A stretch of DNA of 64,000 bases from Amycolatopsis pithecellobii (GTDB lineage Bacteria; Actinomycetota; Actinomycetes; Mycobacteriales; Pseudonocardiaceae). Position 1 is the first letter of the stretch; each line of letters starts with the position of its first letter. Of this stretch, positions 9,506 through 20,103 are shown one piece after another. The translations under genes were made by a program, and so were the position numbers. Under the pieces are notes generated by a model. The model had not been told where the DNA came from. It saw only the letters and a program-made list of their open reading frames with translations, and searched no databases. The stretch covers positions 62,001-126,000 of the forward strand of contig NZ_WMBA01000010.1 in NCBI RefSeq assembly GCF_009707865.1, in the 5' to 3' direction.

Positions 9506-11008
9506 TCAGTGGCGCAGTGACACGTTGTGCCAGCTCGCTCGCCGCTCGCCGTCCGGGTCGGCCACGACGGCGGTCTTCTCGTCGAACACCATCGTCTGCC
9601 GGGAGCCGGGCTCGTACTCCGGCCAGGCGGGGACGGCGCCGGTGGCGGCGGGATCACCGTTGGTGGCGAAGGAGATCCAGGAGCCGTGCAGCTCTTCGGT
9701 CAGGCTCCCTGGCACGTCGTCGCCGAGCATCGACTTGGTGATGGGCAGGCTGAAGTCGTCGAACACGAAGGGGACTTCGAGGCCGTGGCTGGCGCCGACG
9801 CGTCCGTCGCAAGCGGTGCTGCGCCAGGCGAACTGGTACACGCGGGTGGAACCACCGGCACGGTGGTGCGCTTCGGCGATCCGCAGCGACGGGATGCGGA
9901 AGACCCGGTCGGTGTCCATCGCGATCTGCGCCCCGATCGCCGAGCCGGGTTCCAGGCTCCGGTCGTACACGTCGCGGATCCGTTGCTGTAGCGCGGGATC
10001 CGCGCCCCATTTCGGCGGGGCCACGTCCACTGGACCCGGCATCTCGGCCATCAACTGGTAGAGGGTGCACTCGTCGCGGTTGGTGCCGATTACGAGCGCG
10101 ACGTCCGCGCCGACGCCATCGGCGATGGCCTCCGCCGCGGGGCGGGGCATCAGGTCGCCACCGGTGAACGGCACGAACGGCAGTGACGTCCGTCCGCACT
10201 CGGGATGCTCGCCGCGCCGGATCTCGTCGATCAGTTCGGTCTGTGCCTCGAGGAAACGTGCCGACGGTACCGAGGGCAGGTCAGCGGCCGTGACGCCAAG
10301 TTTGGCGAGGACGAGTTCGGCGACGGGCTCGGCGTTGCCGGCGGGGAAGCCGAACACCGGCGCGCCAGGCGCGCTCTGCGACACCGCCCGGTGGAACAGC
10401 CCCTGTGCGGAGGGACAGCCGAGCAGCTCGTTGACGAACGTGGCACCGGCCGAGGACCCGAAGATCGTGATGTTGTCCGGGTTTCCCCCGAAGTTCGCGA
10501 TGTTCTCGCGGGTCCAGCGCAGCGCGGCAATCTGGTCGGCGAGTCCGTAGGCGCCCGACGCGGCCGTGTAGGCGTCGTCGAGGTGCCCGGCGTGCAGGAA
10601 CCCGAACGCACCGAGCCGGTAGTTGCAGCTGACGAGCACCGCCCCGTCGCGGGCGAACGCGCTGCCGTCGGAGCCGGGCTCGGCGTTCGAGCCGAGGGTG
10701 AAGCCACCGCCGTGAATCCAGAACAGAACCGGTCGGCCGGACGCGCCTTCAGGCGCCCATACGTTGACCGACAGGCAGTCCTCGCCGTCTTCGAGGTCGG
10801 CGAAGATGCCCAAGGATGGCTGCGGGCAGCGCGGGCCGTAGGCAGTGCAATCGCGCACGCCGTCCCAGCGGGTACGCGGCACCGGTGGCTTGAAGAGGTT
10901 CGGCCCGAACGGCGGCTCCGCGTACGGAATGCCCTTGAAGGCGGCCGTCCCGTCGCTCAGCTCACCCCGGATCGTGCCGCTAGTGGTCTCCACGTCGATT
11001 GTGGCCAT
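9506..11008 (-). CDS. Carboxylesterase/lipase family protein (type B)
   Basis: 500-aa alpha/beta-hydrolase of the carboxylesterase type B family. The N-terminus shows GxFKGIPYAEPPFG, and the oxyanion segment WIHGGGFTLGSNAEPG is present. The nucleophile is the Ser of FGSSAGA at about residue 186; a Glu/His pair follows (GTNRDECTLY region and SHGLEVPFVF). No secretion signal is apparent. The ATG at 11008 is preceded by AAGGAGACAAGC and overlaps the end of the upstream tetR by 29 bases, so the two are translationally coupled. The real substrate is unknown. Confidence 0.9.
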   Translation of the reverse strand: MATIDVETTSGTIRGELSDGTAAFKGIPYAEPPFGPNLFKPPVPRTRWDGVRDCTAYGPRCPQPSLGIFADLEDGEDCLSVNVWAPEGASGRPVLFWIHGGGFTLGSNAEPGSDGSAFARDGAVLVSCNYRLGAFGFLHAGHLDDAYTAASGAYGLADQIAALRWTRENIANFGGNPDNITIFGSSAGATFVNELLGCPSAQGLFHRAVSQSAPGAPVFGFPAGNAEPVAELVLAKLGVTAADLPSVPSARFLEAQTELIDEIRRGEHPECGRTSLPFVPFTGGDLMPRPAAEAIADGVGADVALVIGTNRDECTLYQLMAEMPGPVDVAPPKWGADPALQQRIRDVYDRSLEPGSAIGAQIAMDTDRVFRIPSLRIAEAHHRAGGSTRVYQFAWRSTACDGRVGASHGLEVPFVFDDFSLPITKSMLGDDVPGSLTEELHGSWISFATNGDPAATGAVPAWPEYEPGSRQTMVFDEKTAVVADPDGERRASWHNVSLRH

Positions 11009-11624
11009 GCTTGTCTCCTTTTCGGGCGGCGGTGCGCGGGCGGCCCTCCGCTGACGTCGGGTTTCGGGGAGTGACGATGCGGCGCATGGCTTCCTCGATC
11101 GCGGCGCGCCGCGTGTGGACCGGTGGACCACCGGCCTCGGCTACGTCCACGAGCGCCGCGTCCGCACCGGACCACGCGCCCGCCAGTGCGCCGATGATCG
11201 CCATCAGGTCGGCGGGGTCCCAGGACGCGTCGACCTGGCCGGCCCGCTGCGCCGCCTTGATCTGCTCGATTTTTTCTTGGTAGGCCTCGGTTTCACTCGA
11301 GGACCGCGCGAGCTCCGGGCCCTCCAGCCGTCGCCACGAGATCAGGCGCACGATCTCCGGCGCGCCGAACGCCAGGTCGAACAGGTCGCCGGTGGTGGCG
11401 GGTAGGTCTGCCGCGCTACGGGAAGTCCACCCGTCGGGTCGGGACGCCGCCGCCTTGAGCACCGCTGCGAAGAGGCGCTGCTTGCCACCGAAGTACGCGT
11501 AGATGCGTTCCTTGTTCGCCCCCGCGGCCGCCGCAATGCGGTCGACTCGTGCGCCGCCGAAGCCGTGCGCGGCGAACTCGGCCGTCGCGGCGGCCAGGAT
11601 GCGCTCCTCCGTGCTCCCGGTCAT
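10980..11624 (-). CDS. TetR family transcriptional regulator
   Basis: 214 aa from the ATG at 11624; an in-frame ATG at 11633 would add three residues. The helix-turn-helix is in ERILAAATAEFAAHGFGGARVDRIAAAAGANKERIYAYFGGKQRLF. The C-terminal region resembles TetR_C domains. It overlaps the downstream esterase by 29 bases and so forms an operon with it. A CCAAC-N6-GTTGG palindrome just upstream (11638-11657) suggests autoregulation of the pair. Confidence 0.88.
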   Translation of the reverse strand: MTGSTEERILAAATAEFAAHGFGGARVDRIAAAAGANKERIYAYFGGKQRLFAAVLKAAASRPDGWTSRSAADLPATTGDLFDLAFGAPEIVRLISWRRLEGPELARSSSETEAYQEKIEQIKAAQRAGQVDASWDPADLMAIIGALAGAWSGADAALVDVAEAGGPPVHTRRAAIEEAMRRIVTPRNPTSAEGRPRTAARKGDKHGHNRRGDH

Positions 11625-11637
11625 GATCCCCATCGTA

Positions 11638-11657
11638 CCAACCATCTAGTTGGTTGG
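11638..11657. promoter_or_regulatory. Putative TetR operator (esterase operon)
   Basis: CCAACCATCTAGTTGGTTGG contains a CCAAC-N6-GTTGG inverted repeat with an extra TTGG half-site. It sits directly upstream of the tetR start in a locally AT-rich stretch. The regulator link is inferred from position. Confidence 0.5.
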
Positions 11658-11666
11658 CGACTCGGT

Positions 11667-13581
<1,915 letters not shown>

Positions 13582-13600
13582 GAGGGGCGGCCGGCGAACC

Positions 13601-14989
13601 TCAGCCGTGATCCTCCAGCATCTCGGTGACCAGCGCGGCGATCGGTGACCGCTCCGAGCGGGTCAACGTGACGTGCGCGAAAAGCGGATGCCCCTTCAAC
13701 TTCTCGATGACGGCGGACACCCCGTCGTGCCGCCCGACGCGCAGGTTGTCGCGCTGCGCGACGTCATGCGTCAACACCACCCGCGAGGCGGTGCCGAGCC
13801 GGGACAGCACGGTGAGCAACACGTTGCGCTCCAAGGACTGCGCCTCGTCCACGATCACGAACGCGTCGTGCAGCGAGCGGCCGCGGATATGAGTCAGCGG
13901 CAGCACTTCCAGCATCCCGCGGTCGAAGACCTCGTCGAGGACCTCCTGGCTGACGAGCGCGCCGAGGGTGTCGAACACCGCCTGCGCCCACGGCTGCATC
14001 TTTTCGCTCTCGGAACCGGGCAAATACCCGAGATCCTGCCCGCCGACGGCGTAGACCGGCCGGAACACCACGACTTTGCGGTGCTCACGGCGTTCCATCA
14101 CCGACTCCAGGCCGGCGCACAGTGCCAATGCCGACTTGCCGGTGCCCGCGCGGCCACCCAGTGACACGATCCCGACGTCGGGGTCGAGCAACAGGTCGAG
14201 CGCGACGCGTTGCTCCGCGGAGCGGCCGTGCAGTCCGAATGCCTCGCGGTCGCCGCGCACCAGCCGCACCTTCTTGTCGGCAGTGAGCCGCCCGAGCGCC
14301 GCCGAACCGCCGCCGAGCAACCGCAATCCGGTGTGACACGGCAGTTCGCCGATGTCGGGCTGACCGTAGTCGGCAAGATCGATGGTGCCGCCCGCGAACA
14401 GCGCGTCGATGGCCTCCTGTGGCACATCCACGTCCGCCATCCCGGTCCAGCCGGACGGCGTGACCTCCTGGGCGCGGTACGCGTCCGCGTCCAACCCGAC
14501 CGCACCGGCCTTGACCCGCAACGGAATGTCCTTCGTCACGAGCGTCACCGTCTTGCGTTCGACGGCGAGGTTGAGCGCGCAGGCCAGAATCCGGTGGTCG
14601 TTGGAATCGGTCCGGAATCCGGGCGGCAGCACGGTGGGATCGGAGTGGTTCAGCTCGACGTGCAGGGTGCCGCCGGCGTCCCCGATCGGCACCGGCGAGT
14701 CCAGCCGGCCGTGAACGCGGCGCAGATCGTCGAGCAGGCGCAGGGATTCCCGCGCGAACCAGCCCAGTTCGGGGTGATGCCGTTTCGCCTCCAGTTCACT
14801 GATCACGACCAGTGGCAACACGACGGCATGCTCGGCGAACCTGGTGACAGCCCACGGGTCCGAGAGCAGGACCGAGGTGTCGAGCACGTAAGTGTGCCGC
14901 TGGATTTCTGGGGATAGCGGACCAGCCGCTGATTCTCCGGTGCTTCCCGCACCGGTCGAGGCCTTTCGGGGCAAACGCTGCGCAGTCAC
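13601..14989 (-). CDS. phoH2: PhoH2-type PIN-PhoH fusion protein (RNase/ATPase)
   Basis: 462 aa. An N-terminal PIN nuclease domain opens with [16 protein letters not shown] and [12 protein letters not shown] (acidic metal ligands, about residues 30-75). It is fused to a C-terminal PhoH ATPase with P-loop GGRAGTGKS and Walker B-like [11 protein letters not shown]. In mycobacteria PhoH2 is an ATP-dependent RNA helicase and ribonuclease. Start is GTG at 14989. The leader of about 350 bases holds two hairpins, so post-transcriptional control is possible. It is convergent with guaB1. Confidence 0.93.
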   Translation of the reverse strand: MTAQRLPRKASTGAGSTGESAAGPLSPEIQRHTYVLDTSVLLSDPWAVTRFAEHAVVLPLVVISELEAKRHHPELGWFARESLRLLDDLRRVHGRLDSPVPIGDAGGTLHVELNHSDPTVLPPGFRTDSNDHRILACALNLAVERKTVTLVTKDIPLRVKAGAVGLDADAYRAQEVTPSGWTGMADVDVPQEAIDALFAGGTIDLADYGQPDIGELPCHTGLRLLGGGSAALGRLTADKKVRLVRGDREAFGLHGRSAEQRVALDLLLDPDVGIVSLGGRAGTGKSALALCAGLESVMERREHRKVVVFRPVYAVGGQDLGYLPGSESEKMQPWAQAVFDTLGALVSQEVLDEVFDRGMLEVLPLTHIRGRSLHDAFVIVDEAQSLERNVLLTVLSRLGTASRVVLTHDVAQRDNLRVGRHDGVSAVIEKLKGHPLFAHVTLTRSERSPIAALVTEMLEDHG

Positions 14990-15339
14990 GACGGCATCTC
15001 CCTTAGGCGTGGCACCACGCCCGCACTCGCTGGGCCGGGCACCGCCCTGGCTGGCCGTTCGATCCCCTGACGCCGGCTTGCGTCAGCGGGCGCGGCCAAG
15101 AGGGCCGGGTGCCGGCCCCCTCGTGCGTTTCGCGAACGACGTCACGGCCGGTACCGCCGTCGTCCCCTCAACTACTGCCACTCCAGGGCCTCCCGCGATG
15201 ATCCGCAAGGTCACGAACCATCACCACGGAAGTTACCTGCGAATCGCGGATCGTGCAGGCAGCCAGGCAGGTGATTCGCGAATTCGTCATCTCACTCATG
15301 GCGGAGTGCACCGTGGCCTTCCGGCTACGGTCGGTGATG
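14990..15339. other. Intergenic leader of phoH2 with tandem hairpins
   Basis: A 350-base gap between phoH2 (minus) and the end of the prenyl synthase gene. It carries GGCGTG-N4-CACGCC (15006-15021) and a perfect 7-bp stem CTGACGC/GCGTCAG (15067-15086), both within the likely phoH2 5' leader. No convincing gene was seen in the rest. The hairpins could be an attenuator or a structured UTR. Confidence 0.5.
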
Positions 15340-16125
15340 TCAAGTACCGAACCGGCGGTGCCGCCAGGCGTAATCCCGCAGCGCACGAAGGAAATCGACC
15401 CGGCGGAAGGCGGGCCAGTAAGCCTCGGTGAACCAGAACTCCGAGTGCGCGGACTGCCAGAGCAAGAAACCCGAAAGCCGCTGTTCGCCCGATGTTCGGA
15501 TGATGAGATCCGGATCCGGCTGGCCCGAGGTGTACAGGTGCTCGGAAATGTGGTCCACGTCGAGGATCTTGGCCAGCTCGCGGATGGAAGTGCCCTCGTC
15601 GGCCTGTTGCAGCAGAAGTTTCTTGACCGCGTCGGCGATCTCCTGCCTGCCGCCGTAGCCGACGGCGATGTTGACCTCCATGCCCCCGCGCTCCTCGGTG
15701 CGCGCGGCGGCGGACTTGAGGCTGCGGGCCATGTCGACAGGCAGCAGCTCGAGCGCCCCGACCATGCGCAGGCGCCACGGGTTCTCCGGCGCGGCGAGCT
15801 CGTCGACCACATCGACGATGATCTTCAGCAGTGCCTCGACCTCTTCGTGCGCGCGGGAAAGGTTGTCGGTCGACAGCAGCCACAACGTGACGACCTCGAC
15901 GTCGGCCTCGCGGCACCAGGACAGGAAGTCGGCGATCTTCTTCGCCCCCGCACGATGGCCGTCCGCGACGTCGGCGAACCCGGCTTCGCGCGCCCAGCGG
16001 CGGTTGCCGTCGAGCATGATCGCGATATGGCGGGGGTGCCGCCCGGCAGCCTGCTGGATCAGCCGCCGACCGTAGACGGTATAGACGATGCGGGACCCGA
16101 TAGCGCGAAGGCTCACGTCGGACAA
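15340..16125 (-). CDS. Short-chain Z-isoprenyl diphosphate synthase (Z-FPP synthase type)
   Basis: 261-aa cis-prenyltransferase of the UppS fold. The catalytic aspartate D39 lies in IAIMLDGNRRW. Other conserved blocks are WLLSTDNLSR, NIAVGYGGRQEI, LYTSGQPDPDLIIRTSGEQRLSGFLLWQSAHSEFWFTE and WPAFRRVDFLRALRDY. The whole chain resembles M. tuberculosis Rv1086, which makes E,Z-farnesyl diphosphate, the precursor for decaprenyl phosphate in wall synthesis. The open frame begins at TTG 16125; a GTG at 16116 is an alternative. Position near the haemolysin III gene also matches mycobacteria. Confidence 0.92.
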   Translation of the reverse strand: MSDVSLRAIGSRIVYTVYGRRLIQQAAGRHPRHIAIMLDGNRRWAREAGFADVADGHRAGAKKIADFLSWCREADVEVVTLWLLSTDNLSRAHEEVEALLKIIVDVVDELAAPENPWRLRMVGALELLPVDMARSLKSAAARTEERGGMEVNIAVGYGGRQEIADAVKKLLLQQADEGTSIRELAKILDVDHISEHLYTSGQPDPDLIIRTSGEQRLSGFLLWQSAHSEFWFTEAYWPAFRRVDFLRALRDYAWRHRRFGT

Positions 16126-16198
16126 GCGTACGCAGTTGCCCGGTTGGACGTGGCCGCGGCTACGTCCAACCGGGCAACGGCACTCGGCACGGTGCGGA

Positions 16199-16924
16199 CT
16201 ACCTCGCCTTCCACTCCTCGATCTGCTTGATGACCTGCGGCGTCACCCGGACCGCGAGGTTCGCGGTGCGATCGTCGTTGACCCGGCTGTGGATGCCCAC
16301 CGCCTTGGTGTCACTGACGGCCTGGTAACCGGCCACGGCGGCACCGCTTTGACCCGCTGACGTGGAAATGCGGTATTGCAGCAGGTGCTGATCGACCGCG
16401 GCGAGCGCCCCCGCGGCGTACCACATCGAGTTCTCCGGCGTCTTGTCGTCCGGGTACCCGGCGATCTGCCATTCGTTGCCGCGCAGCGTCGAGTCGTCCG
16501 CCGCGGTGAGCTGGTATCGCCCGACCGCGGCGGGCATCGAGGCGCTCAGCACCAGCAGGCTGTAGTCGTCCCGGGTGAGGTCCTTGTCGCGGTAGACGTC
16601 CAGCACGTGCCACTTGGCCGCGGTGAACGTGTTGAACGGGAGGTTGGCGGCGTCCCGTCCCGGTTGGAACTTCACTTTGGTCGCCAGACCGCCGAGATCC
16701 TTGTCGTAGACGGCATGTGCGGCTGTCACCACGTGTCTCTCCCCGATCGCGAATCCCGTGGACTCGCCTTCGGTCCCGTCCGGGAACGTCGCGGTCACCA
16801 GCCCGGTGGTGCACCAGGGCGAGGCGGAAGTCTGGGTGACGCGCTGCCGTTTGTCGGGCGGGAACGGCATCCCCACGCGAAGGCGGTGCGTCACCGGGAG
16901 TCGCTGTGCTGATGTGGGCGACAT
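16199..16924 (-). CDS. Trypsin-like serine peptidase without signal peptide
   Basis: 241 aa, S1/V8-type fold. The triad is readable: H70 in VTAAHAVYD, D120 in TRDDYSLLVL, and S193 in STSAGQSGAAV. The AGQSGAAV and GIHSR segments resemble Glu-specific V8-like peptidases. No signal peptide or membrane segment precedes the domain, which is unusual for this family and suggests an intracellular or activation-dependent protease. AAGGAGACC precedes the ATG. It lies 17 bases downstream of an unknown 468-aa gene on the same strand, so the two are almost certainly co-transcribed and may work together. Confidence 0.85.
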   Translation of the reverse strand: MSPTSAQRLPVTHRLRVGMPFPPDKRQRVTQTSASPWCTTGLVTATFPDGTEGESTGFAIGERHVVTAAHAVYDKDLGGLATKVKFQPGRDAANLPFNTFTAAKWHVLDVYRDKDLTRDDYSLLVLSASMPAAVGRYQLTAADDSTLRGNEWQIAGYPDDKTPENSMWYAAGALAAVDQHLLQYRISTSAGQSGAAVAGYQAVSDTKAVGIHSRVNDDRTANLAVRVTPQVIKQIEEWKAR

Positions 16925-16941
16925 AGCTGGTCTCCTTGTCG

Positions 16942-18348
16942 TCAGAGCTTGATCCGGCGTTTGGCGGGCTGAGCCTGGGGTTCACGCGGGGTCGGCAGGG
17001 CGCCATCCTCCACGTTCCGTTCCAGCGCGGCGAGGATTTCCCTGACCTCTTCACCGGACGCAAGCTCGAGAATGGGCGTGCCGTCGTCGTGGTAGCCCTT
17101 GAAAGACGGCGTTTCGGTCAGGGTGATCGTGTTGAGCAGGTCGAGCATCACGCCGAACTGTTGCGGCGTCCACTTTCCACTTTCCACATATCCCAGATAT
17201 CTCAGAACCTCCTTGTTCTTGGCGGCCACCTCGGTCGTGATCCGCTTCTGGAGCCCGTCGCTCTTCGCTTTCGTCACGCAGCCGGATTCTTTGAGCTGCA
17301 GGTCGTAGAAGAACTTCGAACTTTCCCCGCCGCACGGTATCGCCAGTGACATCGAGCTGGACATCAATACCGGGAGCTGCCCCTCGAAGGAAACCACCTC
17401 GTCGTAGGTGATCTCCTGATTGAAGAAGTTACTGATGTAGCTGGTGTTCACATTGACGGTGAACGGCAGCAGCTTGGCCGCCCAATTGTCGTCCTTCGAC
17501 GGTTCCTGCGGCGTCGGATTGGGCTCGAACTTGAACAATCCTTCACCGGAGGTGATCTGTTTGTTGATCGCCTCGAACATGGCCTTGGTGCTGTTGAGCA
17601 TCTGCCAGCCGAATTCGCTGCTGCCGCTTCCCTGGCGGTACTTTATGGTGACGATACCCTTCGAAATGAGCTCCTGGGTGATCTTGTCGACGTCGACGCC
17701 CAGATTGAACCAGCCGATGTTCGCACCCACCTTGACCTGGCTGCGGGTGTACTCCCAGACCTTGCTCAGGTCGGCGTGGATCTCCGCCACCCAGGGGTCG
17801 GCGTAGAGGCTGGCCGTGCCGTAGATGTTCACCGCGAACTCGGGTACCGGTTCCGCCGTGGCGAGTTCGGCGCCGACCAGCTCGGCGAACAGGCTGTTGC
17901 TCGCGCCGACCTCGTAGTTGAACTGCGACCCGAGGGTCACCTGATTGGGGAAGGTCGCGGTGCCACCCGTGCCGGACTCGACGATGTGCTTGGCGAAGAT
18001 CGGCTGCACTGTCACGTCGTCCAGCACGATCGGGACCAGGACGGGCTTCTTGATGTTGTATCGCTTCTGGATCTCCTCGGTGATGTTGGCACGCTGGGCG
18101 GCGGTCATGTCGGCGACGGCGGCGCCTTTCAAGATGCCGCCACAACAGCTCTTGTACACCAAGTTTCCGTAGTCGACCCAGTATGGCTGGGCGTTGATGC
18201 CGTAGTACTTGACTTCGAATTTCCGCAGCGTCTCACCGAGAACCGAGTCAATACGGAGGGGAAAGTAATGAAACATTTCCGGATTGTCGTAATCCTGGTA
18301 AGCGACCACGCCGTCCGTGGCCGCAGGTCTGTTCAAACGTCCAGCCAT
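16942..18348 (-). CDS. Uncharacterised 468-aa protein, partner of the trypsin-like peptidase
   Basis: I do not recognise the family. The chain is soluble, without signal peptide or membrane segments. It looks beta-rich in the middle (GVDVDKI, IVTIKYRQGSGSSEFGW, PFTVNVNTSYISNFF). The N-terminus has an aromatic motif AYQDYDNPEMFHYFPL, a KSCCGG cysteine pair near residue 66, and a helical region with TEEIQKRYNIKKP. The basic, Pro-rich C-terminus ends KRRIKL. The region looks less GC-rich than its neighbours by eye. A GGGAGA site precedes the ATG at 18348, and the peptidase follows after 17 bases. Possible roles are a target, inhibitor or scaffold of the peptidase, but none is shown. Confidence 0.85.
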   Translation of the reverse strand: MAGRLNRPAATDGVVAYQDYDNPEMFHYFPLRIDSVLGETLRKFEVKYYGINAQPYWVDYGNLVYKSCCGGILKGAAVADMTAAQRANITEEIQKRYNIKKPVLVPIVLDDVTVQPIFAKHIVESGTGGTATFPNQVTLGSQFNYEVGASNSLFAELVGAELATAEPVPEFAVNIYGTASLYADPWVAEIHADLSKVWEYTRSQVKVGANIGWFNLGVDVDKITQELISKGIVTIKYRQGSGSSEFGWQMLNSTKAMFEAINKQITSGEGLFKFEPNPTPQEPSKDDNWAAKLLPFTVNVNTSYISNFFNQEITYDEVVSFEGQLPVLMSSSMSLAIPCGGESSKFFYDLQLKESGCVTKAKSDGLQKRITTEVAAKNKEVLRYLGYVESGKWTPQQFGVMLDLLNTITLTETPSFKGYHDDGTPILELASGEEVREILAALERNVEDGALPTPREPQAQPAKRRIKL

Positions 18349-18438
18349 CGTTGTCTCCCATTGGATTTGCCGCTTCAGCCAAAGGAAAAAGAGCGCAATA
18401 ATCCCCTGAATGAGCGAGGGTGAATTTCGTGAAATAAA

Positions 18439-18690
18439 TCAGGTGCGCGTTGTGGCGCGCCTACCGACTCTAGCGGCAATGGCGTGGCATCGGCAGCCCA
18501 CCGGCAGGATGAAAAGCTCCTCACTGAGGGCGATCGATAATGTGCCTCCCGGGCGCGGATAAGGGGTGCATTTCACCACGGCATGGTGATTCGCCGCGCC
18601 CGCTGCCACCAGGTGAAAGCCCGGGTGGTCCCAGTCAAGGGCGACGTGGTTACCGCCACGGACAACGACATCGCACCTGCCGCCGCACAT
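18439..18690 (-). CDS. Possible small Cys/His-containing protein
   Basis: An 83-codon frame in an otherwise empty 359-base gap (18349-18707). It encodes MCGGRCDVVVRGGNH, then a segment rich in His and aromatic residues, and a CRCHAIAAR stretch near the C-terminus, giving five cysteines in all. Third codon positions are mostly G/C, compatible with a gene. No strong ribosome binding site was seen and it crosses the likely haemolysin III promoter, so it may be spurious. I do not recognise a family. Confidence 0.28.
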   Translation of the reverse strand: MCGGRCDVVVRGGNHVALDWDHPGFHLVAAGAANHHAVVKCTPYPRPGGTLSIALSEELFILPVGCRCHAIAARVGRRATTRT

Positions 18691-18707
18691 CCCGTAGCCT
18701 CATTCGC

Positions 18708-19373
18708 GTGACCGTTGCTGAGCCGCCCACCGTCGACACCCGCCCGCGCCTTCGCGGTCATATCCATTTCTGGTCGTTCTTCGGGGCGCTCGCCGGTGCC
18801 GTGACACTGGTCGCGCTGGCCGCCGCGAAGGTGTCCGGCCTCGCCGCGGTCGCGACGTCGGTGTACGGGCTGACGGTGATGGGTGTGTTCGGGGTGAGCG
18901 CGCTGTACCACCGGCGGTTCTGGAGCCCGCGTGGGTACAAATGGATGAAGCGCGCGGATCACTCGATGATCTTCCTGTTCATCGCCGGGACTTACACGCC
19001 GTTCACGGTGGTGACCATGTCAAAGCCGACCGGCTGGTGGATCCTCGGCATCGTGTGGGGCGGCGCGCTGGCCGGGGTCGCGTTGAAGATGCTGTGGCCG
19101 GGCGCGCCACGGTGGCTGGGCGTGCCGATCTACATCGCGCTCGGCTGGGTGGCCATCTTCGTGCTGCCCGAACTGGCCCGCAGCGCCGGCGTCGCCGCCC
19201 TGGTCCTGCTCCTCGTCGGCGGCCTGTTCTACACAATCGGCGCAATCTTCTACGGCACGCGCTGGCCCAACCACTGGCCGGACATCTTCGGGTACCACGA
19301 GTATTTCCACGCCTGCACAGTGCTGGCCGCGATATCGCACTACGTCGCGATCTGGCTGGCGGTGTTCGCTTAG
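18708..19373 (+). CDS. Haemolysin III/PAQR family membrane protein
   Basis: 221-aa protein with seven predicted membrane segments. PAQR-family signatures are present: SALYHRRFWSP after TM2, RADHSMIFLFIAGTYTPF, and GYHEYFHACTVLAAISHY in the last segment, whose His residues form a zinc site in relatives. The function of bacterial haemolysin III homologues (YqfA type) is not settled. The GTG at 18708 starts VTVAEPPTVD. An equivalent gene lies beside the Z-FPP synthase gene in M. tuberculosis (Rv1085c). Confidence 0.9.
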   Translation: MTVAEPPTVDTRPRLRGHIHFWSFFGALAGAVTLVALAAAKVSGLAAVATSVYGLTVMGVFGVSALYHRRFWSPRGYKWMKRADHSMIFLFIAGTYTPFTVVTMSKPTGWWILGIVWGGALAGVALKMLWPGAPRWLGVPIYIALGWVAIFVLPELARSAGVAALVLLLVGGLFYTIGAIFYGTRWPNHWPDIFGYHEYFHACTVLAAISHYVAIWLAVFA

Positions 19374-19405
19374 CTGGGGTTTTGTGGTCGCGGAAGCATC
19401 GACGG

Positions 19406-19691
19406 ATGACTCGCCGCGACCGGGTTTGCAATCTGATAGACGATCTGCTGTCCATCCTGCGCACCGGCGAACACGACGTTGGCTGGACCAGGTACGACTC
19501 GGTCGACGAAGTCATTGACCGGTTGAGGCAGCTTCGCAACCGCGTCAACGACGGCGATACGGCGGCACGCCAAGAATTCAAGATTCTGTGCGCCCCCGAC
19601 TGGCGCAATCGAGGAGATCGCCATCTCCAGCAGCTGGGCCGAAACCTGGCTCAAGCTCGTCAACGGCAAGTACCGGTCCGAGTTCACGTGA
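19406..19691 (+). pseudogene. Small hypothetical protein gene with a frameshift in a C5 run
   Basis: From ATG 19406 the frame encodes MTRRDRVCNLIDDLLSILRTG and a helical LIDDLL...YDSVDEVIDRLRQLRNRVNDGD region. At the CCCCC run near 19593 the plausible continuation moves to another frame: deleting one C gives CAPTGAIEEIAISSSWAETW and LKLVNGKYRSEFT before TGA at 19689-19691. The corrected product is about 94 aa. It resembles small conserved actinobacterial proteins of unknown role. Either the gene is broken or the homopolymer was misread. It overlaps the end of an antisense remnant. Confidence 0.5.
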
Positions 19692-19905
19692 CGGACTTCG
19701 CGTGGGCGGAGGTGATGCGGCCGTGTTCCAGGAACACGCGCGGTCTTCCTCGATGTTCGACAACGCGTACAGGTCACACACCTTGCCCAGCAGTTCGGCG
19801 GCGTCCGGATCGTCGCACCGCGAGATCGCCGCGACGAAAGCCGACCGCACCACTCCGTCCACCTGGGCTGCGCGGCGCTGTCCGCTCGAGTACCGTCCCC
19901 ACGAC
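19684..19905 (-). pseudogene. Remnant of acyl-CoA oxidase/dehydrogenase C-terminus
   Basis: On the minus strand this stretch encodes QVDGVVRSAFVAAISRCDDPD followed by LLGKVCDLYALSNIEEDRA. This resembles the C-terminal helical domain of acyl-CoA oxidases. Restoring one base after EEDRA gives WFLEHGRITSAHAKSVT, the expected continuation, then TGA. Only about 65-70 codons survive. The upstream side ends at the half palindromic repeat at 19906-19941, and nothing recognisable continues beyond it. The assignment rests on motif memory and is tentative. Confidence 0.42.
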
Positions 19906-19941
19906 CTGACCGTGTCCGCCGACTTTCGGTCGGATTGGTAA
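19906..19941. repeat. Palindromic repeat, half copy B
   Basis: Ends in GTCGGATTGGTAA (19929-19941), identical to the right terminal repeat of copy A. Inward it shares ACTTTCGG and the CCG/GGC block, about 36 bases in all. No matching second terminus was found nearby, so this is a truncated or recombined copy. It abuts the acyl-CoA oxidase-like remnant. The following 19942-20103 shows no convincing gene. Confidence 0.7.
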
Positions 19942-20103
19942 CTGCACCACCGCACGCTTCCCGCGCCGCCTGGATCGACCGCAGTTTCCGTTGGTGCGCA
20001 AGGTAATCCAGCAGTCGACACCGTTGAGCCCGGCCTTGAGTGCGCAGGTGATGCACATCCGAGCCGCGCCCGGACCTCGCGCCACAGCGACGGTTCGCAG
20101 GGT

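Noticed and set aside
16942-18348. Orphan protein as a phage tail or prophage component
   Set aside because: No other phage structural, integrase or lysis gene is nearby and no attachment site was seen.
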